Numbered from the stretch's first letter, positions 33,703-45,927 are shown. The stretch is 64,000 nucleotides of DNA from Manihot esculenta (GCF_001659605.2 NC_035170.2:23056190-23120189), one strand, 5' to 3'. Numbers and translations are program-made. The notes: generated from the sequence alone by a model not told the origin.

Positions 33703-36147
33703 CCAAACTATAATAACTTTATTTTATTTTCAATACAACTTGTCTTTAATTTTTTATTTTTTTAAATAATAATTCAAACTATCATTACCCTTTAATGCAA
33801 ATCATTAGTAATGATTTTTTATTTGTATAAAACTTAATATTCTTATTTCATGTTAAAAATGGATATAATTTAAAAGTAGCCAAAAAATATTATTTTATAA
33901 ACTAAAATAATTATTATTGTTTAATCTATATAAAAAAAATAAAATGAACAAAAAATATGTGATATAAGAAGTAGATACATGGTATATCAAATGAGGGATA
34001 GAATTATCTTCAAGACAGTAATTTTAATAACTATTAAAGCCTTTACTAAATTCGAGGATAAATTTTGCATAAAACTTGATTTACAATTAATCACAATATA
34101 AAAATTAAATGAGATTTATTTACTTACATTTGGACAACTATATAATACAGGTTATTATACGAATAAGCGGTTGAATTAGTAGAAATTTGTTTGGTTTAAT
34201 TTTTTGTACTTATTTTCGATGCTCTTTCTTTGACAAGTTTCATCAAAAGGTATAGGAGTTGGCGATTATCAGCTCTTCATTTGCTCTAATAGTGGCTCCA
34301 TGGCTGTGTTAGACTGAAAATATCATGAGCTACCTCTTTTTCTGGTGAACATTGGTGCTCAATCATCATGGAATCAGTTGGTTTGCATGGTGCTCTTCTT
34401 CTTTGGTTGATATGGTCATTGATTTCTTGGTCGATCATGGTCAATTATGGAAGCTTTGGATAGATGGGCTGGATTTAAAACTGTTATTTTTTTCTTATTT
34501 GAGTGATGCTCTCACCGATATGATTAGGAGTAGTGTAAATTGATGTCATTGTAGGGATGCTAAGAGGAAGCTAGGTAGGAGTAGTGTAAATTGATGTCAT
34601 TGTAGGGATGCTAAGAGGAAGCTAGGTTGGTTCGGTGTAATGCGGGCGTTGGGCAGTGGGTGCATGCTATCCGGTGGTCCTTCGAGTTAGGGTTTATGGG
34701 ATTTTTATGATTTTGAGTTATAGTTTAGTTTTCTAATTATTTTGATATCTAATCTTAATTCATTAGATATTATCAAATGCATTGCCTTTTCAATGTTTAA
34801 TTTGCCTGTCCAAACTTCAAAGAATATAAATAATAAAAAAAATTCACATTAAGATTGGAAAATTGTTTTTTCTCATTCTTCTTTTTTTCTCTGAGATCTT
34901 AGTCTCTTTGTTTACTGTCATACCGTCTATCTCCCCTGCCCCATCCGGATAGAGGGACCTCGTTCTCGACTGACCGGATAGTGAGTTTTCTACCTCTGGA
35001 TTGTTTATTTATTTCATACAATTTTTTTAATAATTTGTAATGTTTCTCTTATGTAATGTATTAAGTAGTAATTTTATTATTTATTTAATAATATGTAATA
35101 TTTCTCCTATCTCATAATTTTTGTCTATTTTATTTATTTATATATATTAAAAAATGTAATTTTTTATTAACTTTCTAATTATATCTATCTTAAATATATT
35201 AAATTTTAATATATATTTTAAGAGATTTTTTAAAAATTAAATAAAATTACAATAGTGAATTTATATATTAATCGATAACCGCTGGGCCAATGACACTCAG
35301 GCCATAGTCGAGCTCTTGCAGGAGAGTTAGACCCAAAACCCATGAGAGCCCACTAAGCAAGTTGGCCCATTAACGCCCAACCCAGTCCACAATCGGACAG
35401 ACCGACCAAACTGAGTCTGGGCTCATCAAAAAGGGTCCCAACTCATCTGAGGTGATGGGGGAGTAGGGGAACAGGCCCAGCTATGCTGCGACCCTATCAG
35501 CACGAGCGTCGAAAGAAAATTAAATGGTCATTTGACGATGATGAGAAGGCAGGTACGCCCGTATGTACGGCTCTGTATGATAGTATGATAGGGACAGTGG
35601 CATTGCAGAGTAGGGTGGCAGTTATGCGTCACTAAAGGATAAGAGAAAAAGAAATAAATGAGGAAGGCCTGAACCATTCAGGGTAAGCCTACTCACTCAT
35701 ACCAAAACCCTACCTCTTTCTAGATCTCATATTATCATTATTCTAGATTAAAAAAAATAATAATTTTAAAATTATAAAAAAATAAAAATTATGAGACAGA
35801 AATAATAGATTAGATATGGTCATGGGTTGCTTCTGGTTTGGAATTGGGGATTTGATTTTATTTTTCGAATTGGATTTAAACTGGCCCGCTTTAAAACAGT
35901 TCAAGGCAATTTCGATTTTTTAATAGTTTCGATCTGTTTTCAGTCCAGGTTTAAAGCGGTCACCATTCTAATTTTAATTTCAATTAAATTCAAATTATAA
36001 ATGGTTAATCCGACTTCTGTTTTTAAAAAAATTAAAGGTAAAAAACTTAAATAAAATATAAAAAAAGTAAATATAAGTATTAAATTTTATTGAATATATA
36101 TTTTATTACATAAGTAAATCGTAAAATGTATCCATTTACATGATATA
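33703..36147. repeat. Block b: repeat of the SQE-upstream segment, no gene
   Basis: Parallel to 4970-6770 and 59283-61800. It contains a 51-bp local tandem duplication (34526-34627, GGAGTAGTGTAAATTGATG...) and the full GC-rich unit 35275-35710. The small frame at 34352-34543 recurs at 59974-60192 but has no recognisable domain; I regard it as chance. Confidence 0.75.
35275..35710. repeat. GC-rich repeat unit, block b copy
   Basis: Fullest copy, ATAACCGCTGGGCCAATGAC to ACTCATACCAAAACCC. Unclassified. Confidence 0.6.
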
Positions 36148-37608
36148 TGTTAGCATGATTATAGAAAATCAATTTTTACATGATTATAGAAAATCAATCT
36201 TTGCATGATTATAAGAGATTTGTTTAGCATAATTATAGCAATTATTATTCTTGTCATAATTAACTCATACTCTTCTGTGTATATAGATATAATATCTCTG
36301 TAAAATATATAAAATAGAAATACAAAATTTTTTTATTATTATTTGTACTCTTTCTGCTAATATGGTATCATAGCCCTAAGGCTTCAATTTTTAGTTTCTG
36401 GGTCTCTTCTTTCTCTGCAATTCTGATTAGTTTTCCACCAAGCCACCTAACTCTGTCTGTATTTCACACACTGTTCATCTATGTTCCTTTGCAATCAAGG
36501 AACAAATGGAGAAATCTGACATTTCAAAATCTATTGCAACGCTTCTAACTGGCTCCAATTATAATCTCTGGGGGTATGAAAAGTTTTTTAATAGGTCACA
36601 AACTTTGGTGCATTGTCACTGGCGAACTGTTGTCCAATGTTCTTGTCCTCACACCTCTCAGCAGAATGGGAGAGCCGAACGCAAGCATCGCAACATTCTT
36701 GATTCTGTGATTCTGATACCAGCTCCCCCCACCTGCTCGTGTTGAACCTGCACCAGTTGTTAATTCTGTACCTGTGCCTGCATCTCCTCCTACCACTACT
36801 CTCCGTCGTTCTATCCGGTTAGTCAGTTTATGTCTGCTCCTTGTTCAACTCATTTCTCTGCAGTGCTTTGAATCTTTTGTTATATCAAAGGAACTCTTTT
36901 TCATGGTTTACACTTCTCAGCTACCTCCTCCTTGGTATTATCTGGCTACTGTGATGCTGATTGAGCCGGTGATCCGACTAATCGTCGCTCTACAACCGGT
37001 TATTATTTTTTCTTGGGAGATTCTCTTATCTCTTAGCATAGCAAAAAAAAAAAAAAAAAAAACTATTGTTGCTTGTTCTAACACTGAATCTGAATATTGT
37101 GGTCTTGCTGATGCTACATCTAAACTGCTTTAGTTATGGTGGCTATTAATTGATATGGGATCACTAACTCTTCTGCCACCATGCTTCATTGTGACAATAG
37201 AAGTGCCATACAAATTTCTCATAATGATGTCTTTCATGAGCGTACCAAACATATCGAGATTGATTGTCATTTGATACATCATCATGTTGCTCATGAGACC
37301 ATATGTTTAATTCCTGTCTTGTCTCGTCTGCTAGCCAAACTGCGGATATTTTCACCAAACCGCATTGCTTCCAAGATCTCTTATGCAAACTCAAGTTGAC
37401 ACCTGCGCTACGACCTTGAGTTTGAGGGGGGTGTTAGCATAATTATAGGAAATCAATCTTTGCATAATTATAGGAGATTTGTTTAGCATAATTATAGCGA
37501 TTATTATTCTTGTAATAATTAGCTCATACTCTTCTGTATATATAGATGTAATATCTCTATAAAATATATACAATTTTCTTATTATTATCTGTACTCTTTC
37601 TGCTAATA
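36148..37608 (+). mobile_element. Copia-2, block b copy (internally deleted)
   Basis: LTRs at 36148-36362 and 37434-37608 (TGTTAGCATGAT...CTGCTAATA), 5-bp duplication ATATA (36143-36147, 37609-37613), primer site TGGTATCA at 36363. Gag start (MEKSDISKSIATLLTGSNYNLW) is joined near 36600 to integrase (HTSQQNGRAERKHR), then to RNase H remnants ([27 protein letters not shown]). The same joint is in block c (61802), so the deletion predates the duplication. A 19-base poly-A is at about 37042. Confidence 0.88.
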
Positions 37609-37613
37609 ATATA

Positions 37614-39015
37614 AATAATAAAATAATATATATATAATATAGAAATAAAATAATATTATATTTAAATATAAATAATATTTTTTTATAAATTAAAAATAAA
37701 TTTAAATTTAATTATTTGATAATTTAATTTGTTTATGCACTTAAAATTAATTTTTTAAATAATTTTAAAAATAATCTAACTATCTAATTGAATTTCTTAG
37801 GTCAATTGAGATCGATTCCATAGAGATTATGAACTCAAACACAAACCATCATTTCTGTTAGAGTTGAAATGTAGAATTTTTTTTTAAATATATTAATTAG
37901 AAAAATGTTAAAATCTAATTTAAATTTAAAATTAATGTTTTAGAAATAAGAATGTTAATTTTTTTTTAGTTTTTTTATTTTTTATTTGAAAAATAGTGTT
38001 GGTTTTCAATTACAATATTAAAAAGTCATTCTCACTGTGTTTAGAACATTCTTTGAGCAAGAAAGGAAAATAATAAGAGGAAAATATGGGAGGTAAAAGA
38101 AAGTAGATGATAAGTTATTTTCTCAAGGAAAATAGAAGAGAAAATTCGTTTATTTTCTTTAACAATGCAGGAGATTATGTATTTGACAAGTCCCATGGAT
38201 TATATAGGTTAAATGTAGACGGCGGAAACTAAAACAAATCAAAATTTTCAAATTAAATCCAACAAAACAAAAAAATAAAAATTAAATATAAATCAAACAA
38301 CTCAAAATGTAGTAATGAAACTGTCTGTATCGTAAATGTGGATTTCATCCATTACAGAAATTAAGGACTATACAAGTTATTAATAGAATTTTAGAACTTG
38401 CACTTCGATCCACTACAATAAGAAGAGACGTGTCAACATCAAATTTTGGTAAATATCTTCGTAAGAGTTACTTTCTTATGAAAATGAGTGAGTGAGACAC
38501 GGGGGTAGAAATCTATTAAAAACAAGCAAATAAAATAAAGGATGAAAAATAAACCATCCTTTCTATTTTCCTCTTATGCAAATGATATAGGAACTTTTTT
38601 GGATAATGAAAGATATAATTTTTTTAATTTGTTTGTTGAACTCTATTTTATATACAAATATCATTTTAATTTGTATTTGTATTTGGAAAATGAAGAAAGT
38701 ATTAAACTTTTCATCCAATTAAGAAACAAATCTGTTATCAAATGGCTGCATATAGCTAAGAAAATTTCATTGTGTTGCTTCTTTTAATTTCTTGCTTTCA
38801 GGGAAGAACATATATTGAACTCTTTTTTTTAATTTATTTAAAATTAAAGATTTCACAAAATATTAATAATTATTTTTTATCAATTTTTTTTTTGTTTGAA
38901 ATGAAAGAACTCTTTCTTTCTTAACTTAAAAGATTTTCATTTTCAAATGAGATGAGATTTCTTTTGTAAATTTTCCAGACCTGAGAGTAAATGGAACAAT
39001 AAAAATGCCAAAGCA

Positions 39016-39057
<42 letters not shown>

Positions 39058-39600
39058 TATAGCAGCATATGACTTAACTCAAGTAAAGGAGTTAAAAAAG
39101 TGTTTCTTTGGAAAATATAGTTTGAAAAAAGTTATTTTGATATTTTATATTCTCGTGATTAAATTATATGAACAATAATTTTAAATTATCTTTTAATATT
39201 TTCAAATGATATTTTTAAAAGAATATTTTTCTCAACATCAACTCTAACGGTAATGTCAAACAATCCCTTAAAACAATAGATATATTACTTAATTCCTTTT
39301 CAAAGATCAAATATTTCTAAACATACTTGACAGACAAAGAACATAGTTGATCAATTTGCTAGAGAGTTTATTTATCAATATCTTTTGATAGGTTTATTAT
39401 TGGCTTTTAAAAAAATAGGAAGGCCTCAAAGCAAAGTTTTATGAATTTTTCTTATGATTTATAGTGGTTTATGCTTGAACTCACATTTATAATCAAATTG
39501 TTGAACTGCATGTACCCAATTAAATACCAAGTTCAATTAAGGTTTATCTTTTTTTAATGATGAAATCAGCAAAATTCAAGTGACGTTTTCTTGAGGGGCA
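37614..39600. other. AT-rich block b sequence, no gene seen
   Basis: 37614-38395 is repeated at 63239-64000. No supportable coding; the 81-codon frame at 38542 is AT-driven. An (AAT)n microsatellite of about 13 units lies at 39017-39057. Confidence 0.75.
39017..39057. repeat. (AAT)n microsatellite
   Basis: Uninterrupted trinucleotide run of about 13 units. Confidence 0.95.
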
Positions 39601-39621
39601 TATGGACATTAAAGAATGTCA

Positions 39622-39632
39622 ATCCCATATCG
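39622..39632 (+). promoter_or_regulatory. Upstream sequence element (USE) with TATA-like box, block b
   Basis: ATCCCATATCG (one mismatch to RTCCCACATCG), then TAATATTTTA at 39651-39660, then about 28 bases to the presumed RNA start. This layout is used by plant snRNA and 7SL genes. Confidence 0.55.
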
Positions 39633-39688
39633 GCCAGAATTAAAACTCATTAATATTTTATGTTTCCAATGTAAGGACAATGGAAATC

Positions 39689-39990
39689 GCTGAGCTCAGT
39701 AACGTGGGCTTGTAACCCAAGTGGGGGCTCTAAGGTGTTGGGACGTTGTTCGAGCCCTTATGGCAGGATCAGGCTTGGCTAATTTCGGGCTTGCCCGTTC
39801 CAAGCTGAGAGTTAAACCATGGGACCTGGGCGAAGGCTTGGGTCTCCTAGTAACTAGAGCAGAGGGTAATGCGTGAGGCTGGCTTCACAGAGCAACGATT
39901 ACCTCTCGCTCCCAGCAGTGGAAGGATAACAGGTCAGTGCCATCCTGGTCCATATGGCTAGATGGGTTGTGCTAACTCGACCATCACTTT
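39689..39990 (+). ncRNA. Candidate 7SL (signal recognition particle) RNA gene
   Basis: About 300 nt, the usual size of plant 7SL RNA. 7SL is the scaffold of the particle that directs ribosomes making secreted proteins to the ER. It begins GCTGAGCTCAGTAACG; CTTGTAACCCAAGTGGGGGC is the hallmark of the plant 5' domain. The 3' end GTTGTGCTAACTCGACCATCAC can pair in part with the 5' end and is followed by T6 (39988-39993), a Pol III stop. S-domain-like parts are GGCTTCACAGAGCAACG and AGCAGTGGAAGGATAACAGG; block a has AGAGCAGCG at the first site, so this copy may be mutated in a conserved AGCAG loop. Identification is from memory of the plant family, not from a search. Confidence 0.65.
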
Positions 39991-39993
39991 TTT
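39988..39993 (+). terminator. Pol III T-run terminator of the 7SL candidate
   Basis: TTTTTT directly after the predicted RNA end; also present in the block a copy at 7297-7302. Confidence 0.55.
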
Positions 39994-40391
39994 CCCATTC
40001 ACATTTTATTTTTTATTAAAAAAAATATTTGAGGATTAGAGTAATTGAAAATAAATAGCAAAACTTTAGAAGCATATCAGATTAATAATGAAATGACTAA
40101 CTCCCTATTCATATAATATATCGTATAAAATAAATTGAATAATTAGAAATTATATTTTCCACATATAGCTGAACAAAATGCAAAGATACATTTCCTTTAA
40201 TAGAATCAATCTCAGTTGGTAATCTAAGCCGTGCAGAATAAAGCAATGAATCGTGCACCACCAATATCCTTCAAAAGATCTAGACCATTGCGCTTTCATT
40301 TCTTGTAAATATACGATCTAGGATTCAAGATTTTCTCCAATTACAAAAAGGACTACTGATCCAAGTCCTTGACAGATTTGGACACCTAATT
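39994..40391. other. Block b spacer with the empty site of E1
   Basis: Non-coding. Around 40346-40350 the sequence CTCCAATTACAAAAAGG is the uninterrupted target of E1. Confidence 0.75.
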
Positions 40392-40563
40392 TCAACTGCT
40401 ATAAATAAATAAATATGTTGAAAAGTTTTGTGGTACTTCTAAATCAATGGCATTCAAAACAAGTCTCTCTTCTACTTCTCCTCCCAAAAGAATCGCCTTG
40501 TGGATTCTTCCACTGTTAAACCAAATGGTCTGAGCTTCTCCCTGAACTACTCCATTTGATCCC
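40392..40563 (-). other. Small conserved open frame, block b copy
   Basis: Same peptide as at 33052-33223 up to EVPQNFS, then different. Adjacent to the copia-3 LTR. Not recognised. Confidence 0.35.
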
Positions 40564-42466
40564 TGTTGACTAGTGTCGGCCACGTCTTGATGATCTAACT
40601 TGTCGACCGACCTGTCCGACGTTTTAACGACTTGTCGACTTGTTGTGGTTTAAGACTTGATTGGTGTTTGAATATCTTTTCTTTCCTTCTTTGTCTTGTG
40701 AAATATAAGAAATTTAGTTTGTACAACGCAGGAAATTTTGCTTGTACTGTATAGAAAGTTTTGCATTCTTAAGTTTTTCTAAATAGGGTGAACCTGGTGT
40801 ATATATTGTCACTTTCTTGCCAATGAAAGGGAAAGGATTTTTATTCTCAAATTGTGTGATTCTCCAAATTTTACATGGTATCAGAGCCATAGAAGTTGAA
40901 AAGAAACACGGGGAGAATTCAGGAACAATGAAAAATTCTTCCAATCCTTATACACTAAATTTAAGTGACAACCCGAGCAATTTGACTACCTAAGTGCAAT
41001 TGAAAGAGAGAAGTACGAAGAATGGACAAGGGCCATGTGGACTGCGTTGAGAGCCAAAAAGAAATACAACTTTATCGATAAACCGTCAAACAATCGGCGG
41101 ATGATGCAGCGGAACTCAAAGATAAGTGGACAGTTAACTCCATATTGGTTTTCTTAGTATTTAATACCATTGAACCAACACTTCAATAAACTATCTCTCA
41201 CGTCGAAAAGATGAAGAATTTGTGAGAAGATATTAAGTAGAGTTTCTCACGAATGCAGCAGTTGAGATCTAATCTAGCAAACTGTAGGCAGGATAGCCAA
41301 TCCATTGTATCCTATTTCAGTAAACTCAAAACCTTGTGGGATGAGATTAATAATTATAATCACATAACAATGTGTGCATATGCAGATTGCAAATGCAATC
41401 TTACCATTGAAATGGAGCAAAAGTGTGAAGAAAAAAGAGTTCATTAATTTCTTATGGGCTTGAATGAAGAAGGTTATGGTACCGTGTAGTCTCATATCTT
41501 AAGCACTGCTCCTTTGCCTAATTTGCATCGTTCTTATGCTATGGTGGTTCGGTAAAAGTGACTGAGAATTGTGACGAGAAGCAAAGATGAACAGCATAAC
41601 CCCATGAGCTTCGCAATTTGAGCCAGTGGTTAGAATTTAGGGGGGATAAAGATAAAAATTCTATTTGCTCTCATTGCAATCGAGAGGGTCATGACATTGA
41701 AAGTTATTTTCAGTTAATAGGCTACCAAGAATGGTGGGGTACTTGACCTCGTGGCAACTCAGGTGTGCAGGCAATACTCAAAAGCCTGGGACCGACATGT
41801 CAAAAGCCTGGGACCGACATGTCCATAAACAGTAGAAAATCTTTGTTGAAGGGACCAACATGTCCATAAACTGTAGAAATCTTTATGGAAGGGATCGACA
41901 TGTCTATAAACTGCAGAAAATCTTTGTTGAAGGGACCGATATGTCCATAAACTGTAGAAATCTTTATGAAAGGGATTGGCATGTCTATAAACTACAGAAA
42001 ATCTTTGATGAAGGGACCGACATATCCATAAATTGTAGAAATCTTTGTTGAAGGGATTGACATGTCCATAAACTGTACAAAATCTTTATGGAAGGGACCA
42101 ATATGTCCATAAACTGCATGTCCATAAACTGATATCTTCACTAAGGCCTTGCACAAAGATCAATTTCATTTTCCCCTAGGCAAGTTGGGCAGTCAGAATC
42201 TTCATGCTCCATCTTGAGGGAGAGTATTGGAAGCGACCAGACATCCTGATGATCCGGCCTGTCCACCAGACATCTTGAGGTACATTTTGAGAATCCAACC
42301 TCTTAATGACCTATCGACCTGTATCGACCTATCTGACATATTGACGACCTGCCGAACTGTAGTGGTTTAAGGCTTGATTTGTGTGTGAATATCTTTTCTT
42401 TCTTTCTTTGTCTTGTGCATTACAAGAAGTTTAGTTTGCACAGTGTAGGAAGTTTGGCTTATATGG
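40564..42466 (+). mobile_element. Copia-3, block b copy (defective)
   Basis: Left LTR 40564-40875, primer site at 40876, broken gag (EEWTRAMWTALRAKKKYNF...; SNLANCRQDSQSIVSYFSKLKTLWDE at about 41263) with several stops. Protease, integrase and RT are replaced by a tandem array (41788-42125). Then the RNase H tail (DIFTKALHKDQFHF), polypurine GAGGGAGAG and a partial right LTR from about 42225. Confidence 0.82.
41788..42125 (+). repeat. 40-41 bp tandem repeat inside copia-3
   Basis: About eight units of GGGACCGACATGTCCATAAA followed by CTGTAGAAAATCTTTGTTGAA, with two alternating variants. Open frames here are products of the repeat. Confidence 0.88.
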
Positions 42467-42869
42467 TATAAGATGAAGAAAGTAAGCTCGTTTGTGCCAT
42501 TTTTCTGTTAAGCACGTACTCACATGCACTGTTTTTCTGTTTTATTAATAAAGCACGTACCCACGTGCTCTGCATGTTTTAATTTGTTAAGAGTCAGTTG
42601 TCCACATATTCTGTAACTCGAGTCTTGTGCGATGTGGATTCAAGCTCGAAGTAAATTTCATTTTCGGTTTGCAATGGTTGATTTGATTCAGTATAAATAA
42701 GAATGAAAAGTGGAAACAAGTCTCCTCGCCGCTAATTTTTTCAAAAAGAGAGTTTACACTATGCACAAAGCAATATTCACATTCTCGTGAGTTTGGTTTG
42801 AGAGAGTTGCAGGAGGTCAGCAGTCCGACTACAGTGTTCGCACTTGGAAGAAGGAGTGCTCACACTCGT

Positions 42870-43080
42870 TAAAGGAGATCGACCTTTAAGATACGGGAGG
42901 TTGGAGATCTGCTGCAGAGTTATAGGAGGTCGGAACTCGGCAAGACTTGCTGCAGAGTTACAGGAGGTCGAAGCTCGGCTAGATCTGCTGTAGAGTTATA
43001 GGAGGTCGGAGCTCGGCTCCCGTGTTCACTTGCTTTCAGGAGATCGGCTTAAGAGGTTATAGGGGATCAGCCTCTCAGTC
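42870..43080 (+). repeat. Short repeats in the copia-4 leader/LTR
   Basis: Three to four imperfect copies of GAGTTATAGGAGGTCGGAGC followed by TCGGC, 45-50 bp apart. Confidence 0.7.
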
Positions 43081-43085
43081 TATAC

Positions 43086-43997
43086 TTGGTATCAGAGCCC
43101 GAGACCTTGTTTATGCCCAAATACATGCCTCGGCATGAACCATCATCATCGAGTGCTGTCCGTAGTGGTAATGGCGGCAATGGTGCTCAGATGGCAGAAA
43201 CTGGTCTGACGGCAGAAACCATAGTGAGAGCGCCCGTAAGAGAAGAGGGTGTCTTTCTACAGTATCTGCTCCTAACAAAGCCAAATTATGCGACTTGGGC
43301 AATCAAGATGCAAGTCTATATGCAAGCTCAAGGTGTTTGGGATGTCATTGAGTCTGAAGATCCAGTTGATCCTTATTCAGACCAGATTGCATTGGCAGCA
43401 ATCTTTCAATGGATCACCGAAGACACCTTGTTACAGTTGGGGGTAAAGAAATCAGCTAAAGAGGCATGGGATGCTCTCAAGGTTATGAACCTCGATGCAG
43501 AGAGGTTCAAAAAAGTACGAGCACAAGCTCTTAGATGGGAGCTAGAAAGCATAAGAATGGAAAATGGTGAGTCTGTCGATGATTTCACCAGAAAAATCTC
43601 AACTGTTGTCAACAAGCTCCAAGCACTTGGAGAAGTGGTTAATGAAACATATGTAGTTAAGAAAATGTTGCGTTCAGTATCCCCTAAGTATCTTCATATT
43701 GCCTCAACCATAGAAGAATTCGGGAATCTGTCTGTAAAGACGATTGAAGAAGTAACTGATTCTCTCAAAGCTCACAAGGAGAGGTTGCGGAGCTACAACT
43801 CCAGAATAGACGAACACGTGGTACTCACTAAAGGAGAGTGGAAAGCACGAGCTGAGTCCTCAAAAACCAATGAAAAGCGTCCGTATGACATGAATAGAGG
43901 TCGAGGACATGGAAGTGGACGTGGTAGAGGACGCGGCAGAGGCAGAGGAGGAGGTCGCGGCAGGGGTCGTGGCCCTCCTGGAACAGGCCGAGGTTAG
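43086..43997 (+). pseudogene. Copia-4 gag
   Basis: UBN2-type gag (NYATWAIKMQVYMQAQGVWDVIE..., FTRKISTVVNKLQALGE..., VKKMLRSVSPKYLHIASTIEE). It ends in an Arg/Gly tract, with a TAG at about 43995 before the zinc knuckle CYNCNEYGHFQSDC (44050) in another frame. The true start is probably ATG 43113. Confidence 0.85.
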
Positions 43998-44259
43998 GAT
44001 GATGAAGGACAACACCATCAGAAGTTCGACATTAAAAAGGTCAGGTGTTACAATTGCAACGAATATGGCCATTTTCAATCTGATTGTAAAGCTGAAAGGA
44101 AGAAACATAATGAGGCACATTTAGTGGAACAATTCGAAGAGGAGTCGATGTTGTTGATACTAGAAACCAGTGAGATGATTCACATCGGTGAAGAGAAGGA
44201 AGAGGAGCTAATGCTGAATGAAGAACAAATGCATGACTTTGAAGGAGTAGAAACGAAAG

Positions 44260-45173
44260 GAACCATGTGGTACTATGATATGAGGGCAAGCAATCATATG
44301 ACAAGCAACAAGTAGGCCTTAACCGATCTCGATGAAACAGTCAAAGGAAATGTCAAGTTCAGTGATGGTTCTGTCGTCAAGGTAGAAGGCTGAGGTACTT
44401 TAGTGTTTCAGTGCAAGAATGGAGATCATTTTAAACTAACAAATGTATACTACATTCCTCGATTAAGATCCAATATTATAAGCCTTGGTCAGCTCGACGA
44501 ATCAGGAGCAAAAGTGGTGGTGAATGGAGGAATTCTCAGAGTATATGACGCAAAGGACAGGTTGATAGCCAAGGTGCAGAGAACTGAAAATCGTCTGTAT
44601 ACGATGAGGATGATACAAGCTAAACCGAAGTGCCACTTGACAAGGTTGTCAGGAAAGTCGTGCCTATGGCATGCACGCTATGGGCATCTTAACTATCAAG
44701 CTTTATGCAAGCTTGCACAAGAAAGCATGGTGAAAGGATTACCGGAGATAGAAACAGTGAAGTACGTTTGTGAACCCTGTGTGATCAGCAAGCAGCATCA
44801 CACAATTTTCCCAAAAGCATGAGAGCATCAAGAAACTAAACCTCTAGAACTCATGCATGGTGATCTGTGTGGGCCGATATCACCTACCACATGCGACAAA
44901 AACAGGTATTTCCTTTTGCTTATGGATGATTACAGTCATTATATGTGGATTGAAATGCTTAGAAGCAAAGATGAAGTTTTTAATGCTTTCAAGAAAGTGA
45001 AAGCTCAGATCGAAGTCCAGTCTGAATGTAAGCTCAAAATGTTTAGAACAGACAGAGGAGGTGAGTTTGCATCGAATGAGTTCGGAGAGTACTGCAAGTT
45101 ATATGGCATCAAACGCCAACTCACTGCACCTTACTCCCCACAGCAAAACGGTGTAGTAGAGCGAAGACCGTAG
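44260..45173 (+). pseudogene. Copia-4 protease and integrase
   Basis: Protease remnant MWYYDMRASNHMT (D-M-R instead of the usual D-S/T-G, so inactive), stops near 44313 and 44390. Pre-integrase LWHARYGHLNYQALCKLA and C..C finger (CEPCVISKQHH). Integrase core from MHGDLCGPI with DDYSHYMW, RTDRGGEF and YSPQQNGVVER. A frame break follows at 45173. Confidence 0.85.
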
Positions 45174-45289
45174 TGGAGATGATGAGGTGTCTATTAAATA
45201 GCTCCAGGGTGCCAGTTACATACTGGGGAGAAGCTGCACGTACTGCCGTATACATATTGAATAGATCACCTACAAGAAGTGTCTAAGGC

Positions 45290-45490
45290 ATGACTCCGTA
45301 TCAAGCGTGGCATGGAAGACTCCCGAGTGTTCATCATATGCGTGTTTTTGGTTGCATTGCATATGCCAAAAACACAACTCCTCACTTGAGAAAATTGGAT
45401 TACAGAAGCATGAAGCTGGTTTTATTGGGATATGAACCAGGGTCCAAAGCATACCGGTTATTGAATCCAAATTCTAATCGAATTGTGTAA
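45290..45490 (+). pseudogene. Copia-4 integrase C-terminal part
   Basis: TPYQAWHGRLPSVHHMRVFGCIAYA...LVLLGYEPGSKAYRLLNP, the standard integrase tail of copia. Confidence 0.8.
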
Positions 45491-45927
45491 GTCGGGATGT
45501 TGTGTTTCAGGAAGAAGAGAAGTGAAAATGGTAAGGCCAGACAACATCAAACTCCACAACAGAAGGACCACTTGTCATCACATACAAGGAAGCACAAATA
45601 CAAGAAGATAAAAACCTCCAATGTTAGGAACTGACACCAGCTTCCTTATCACCTATAGCCGGGTCAGGTCCAGAACATTCAGAGACAGGAGAAAGCAGCT
45701 CGGAGGGACCAAGGAGGTTCAGGACTCTTCAAGAAATTTATGACAACACAATGGAGGTCGACCAAGACTACGGTCTTTACCTCATGTCAATTGAAGAACC
45801 AGCATCTTACCATGAAGCTGCCTGCAGTGAACATTGGTGACAAGCAATGATAGAAGAAATGGAGGCTATCTGGAGAAACGGAACATGGGAACTAGCAGAA
45901 CTCCTAAAGGACTAGAGAGCTATTGGT

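Noticed and set aside
34352..34543. Small frame recurring at 59974-60192
   Set aside because: Conserved only to the degree of the whole duplicated block and missing from block a; no coding signature.
38542..38787. 81-codon frame
   Set aside because: Very AT-rich composition, no domain, no upstream promoter signal; chance open frame.
41788..42125. Possible CRISPR-like array
   Set aside because: The units are contiguous with no variable spacers, in plant DNA inside a copia remnant; it is an ordinary tandem repeat.
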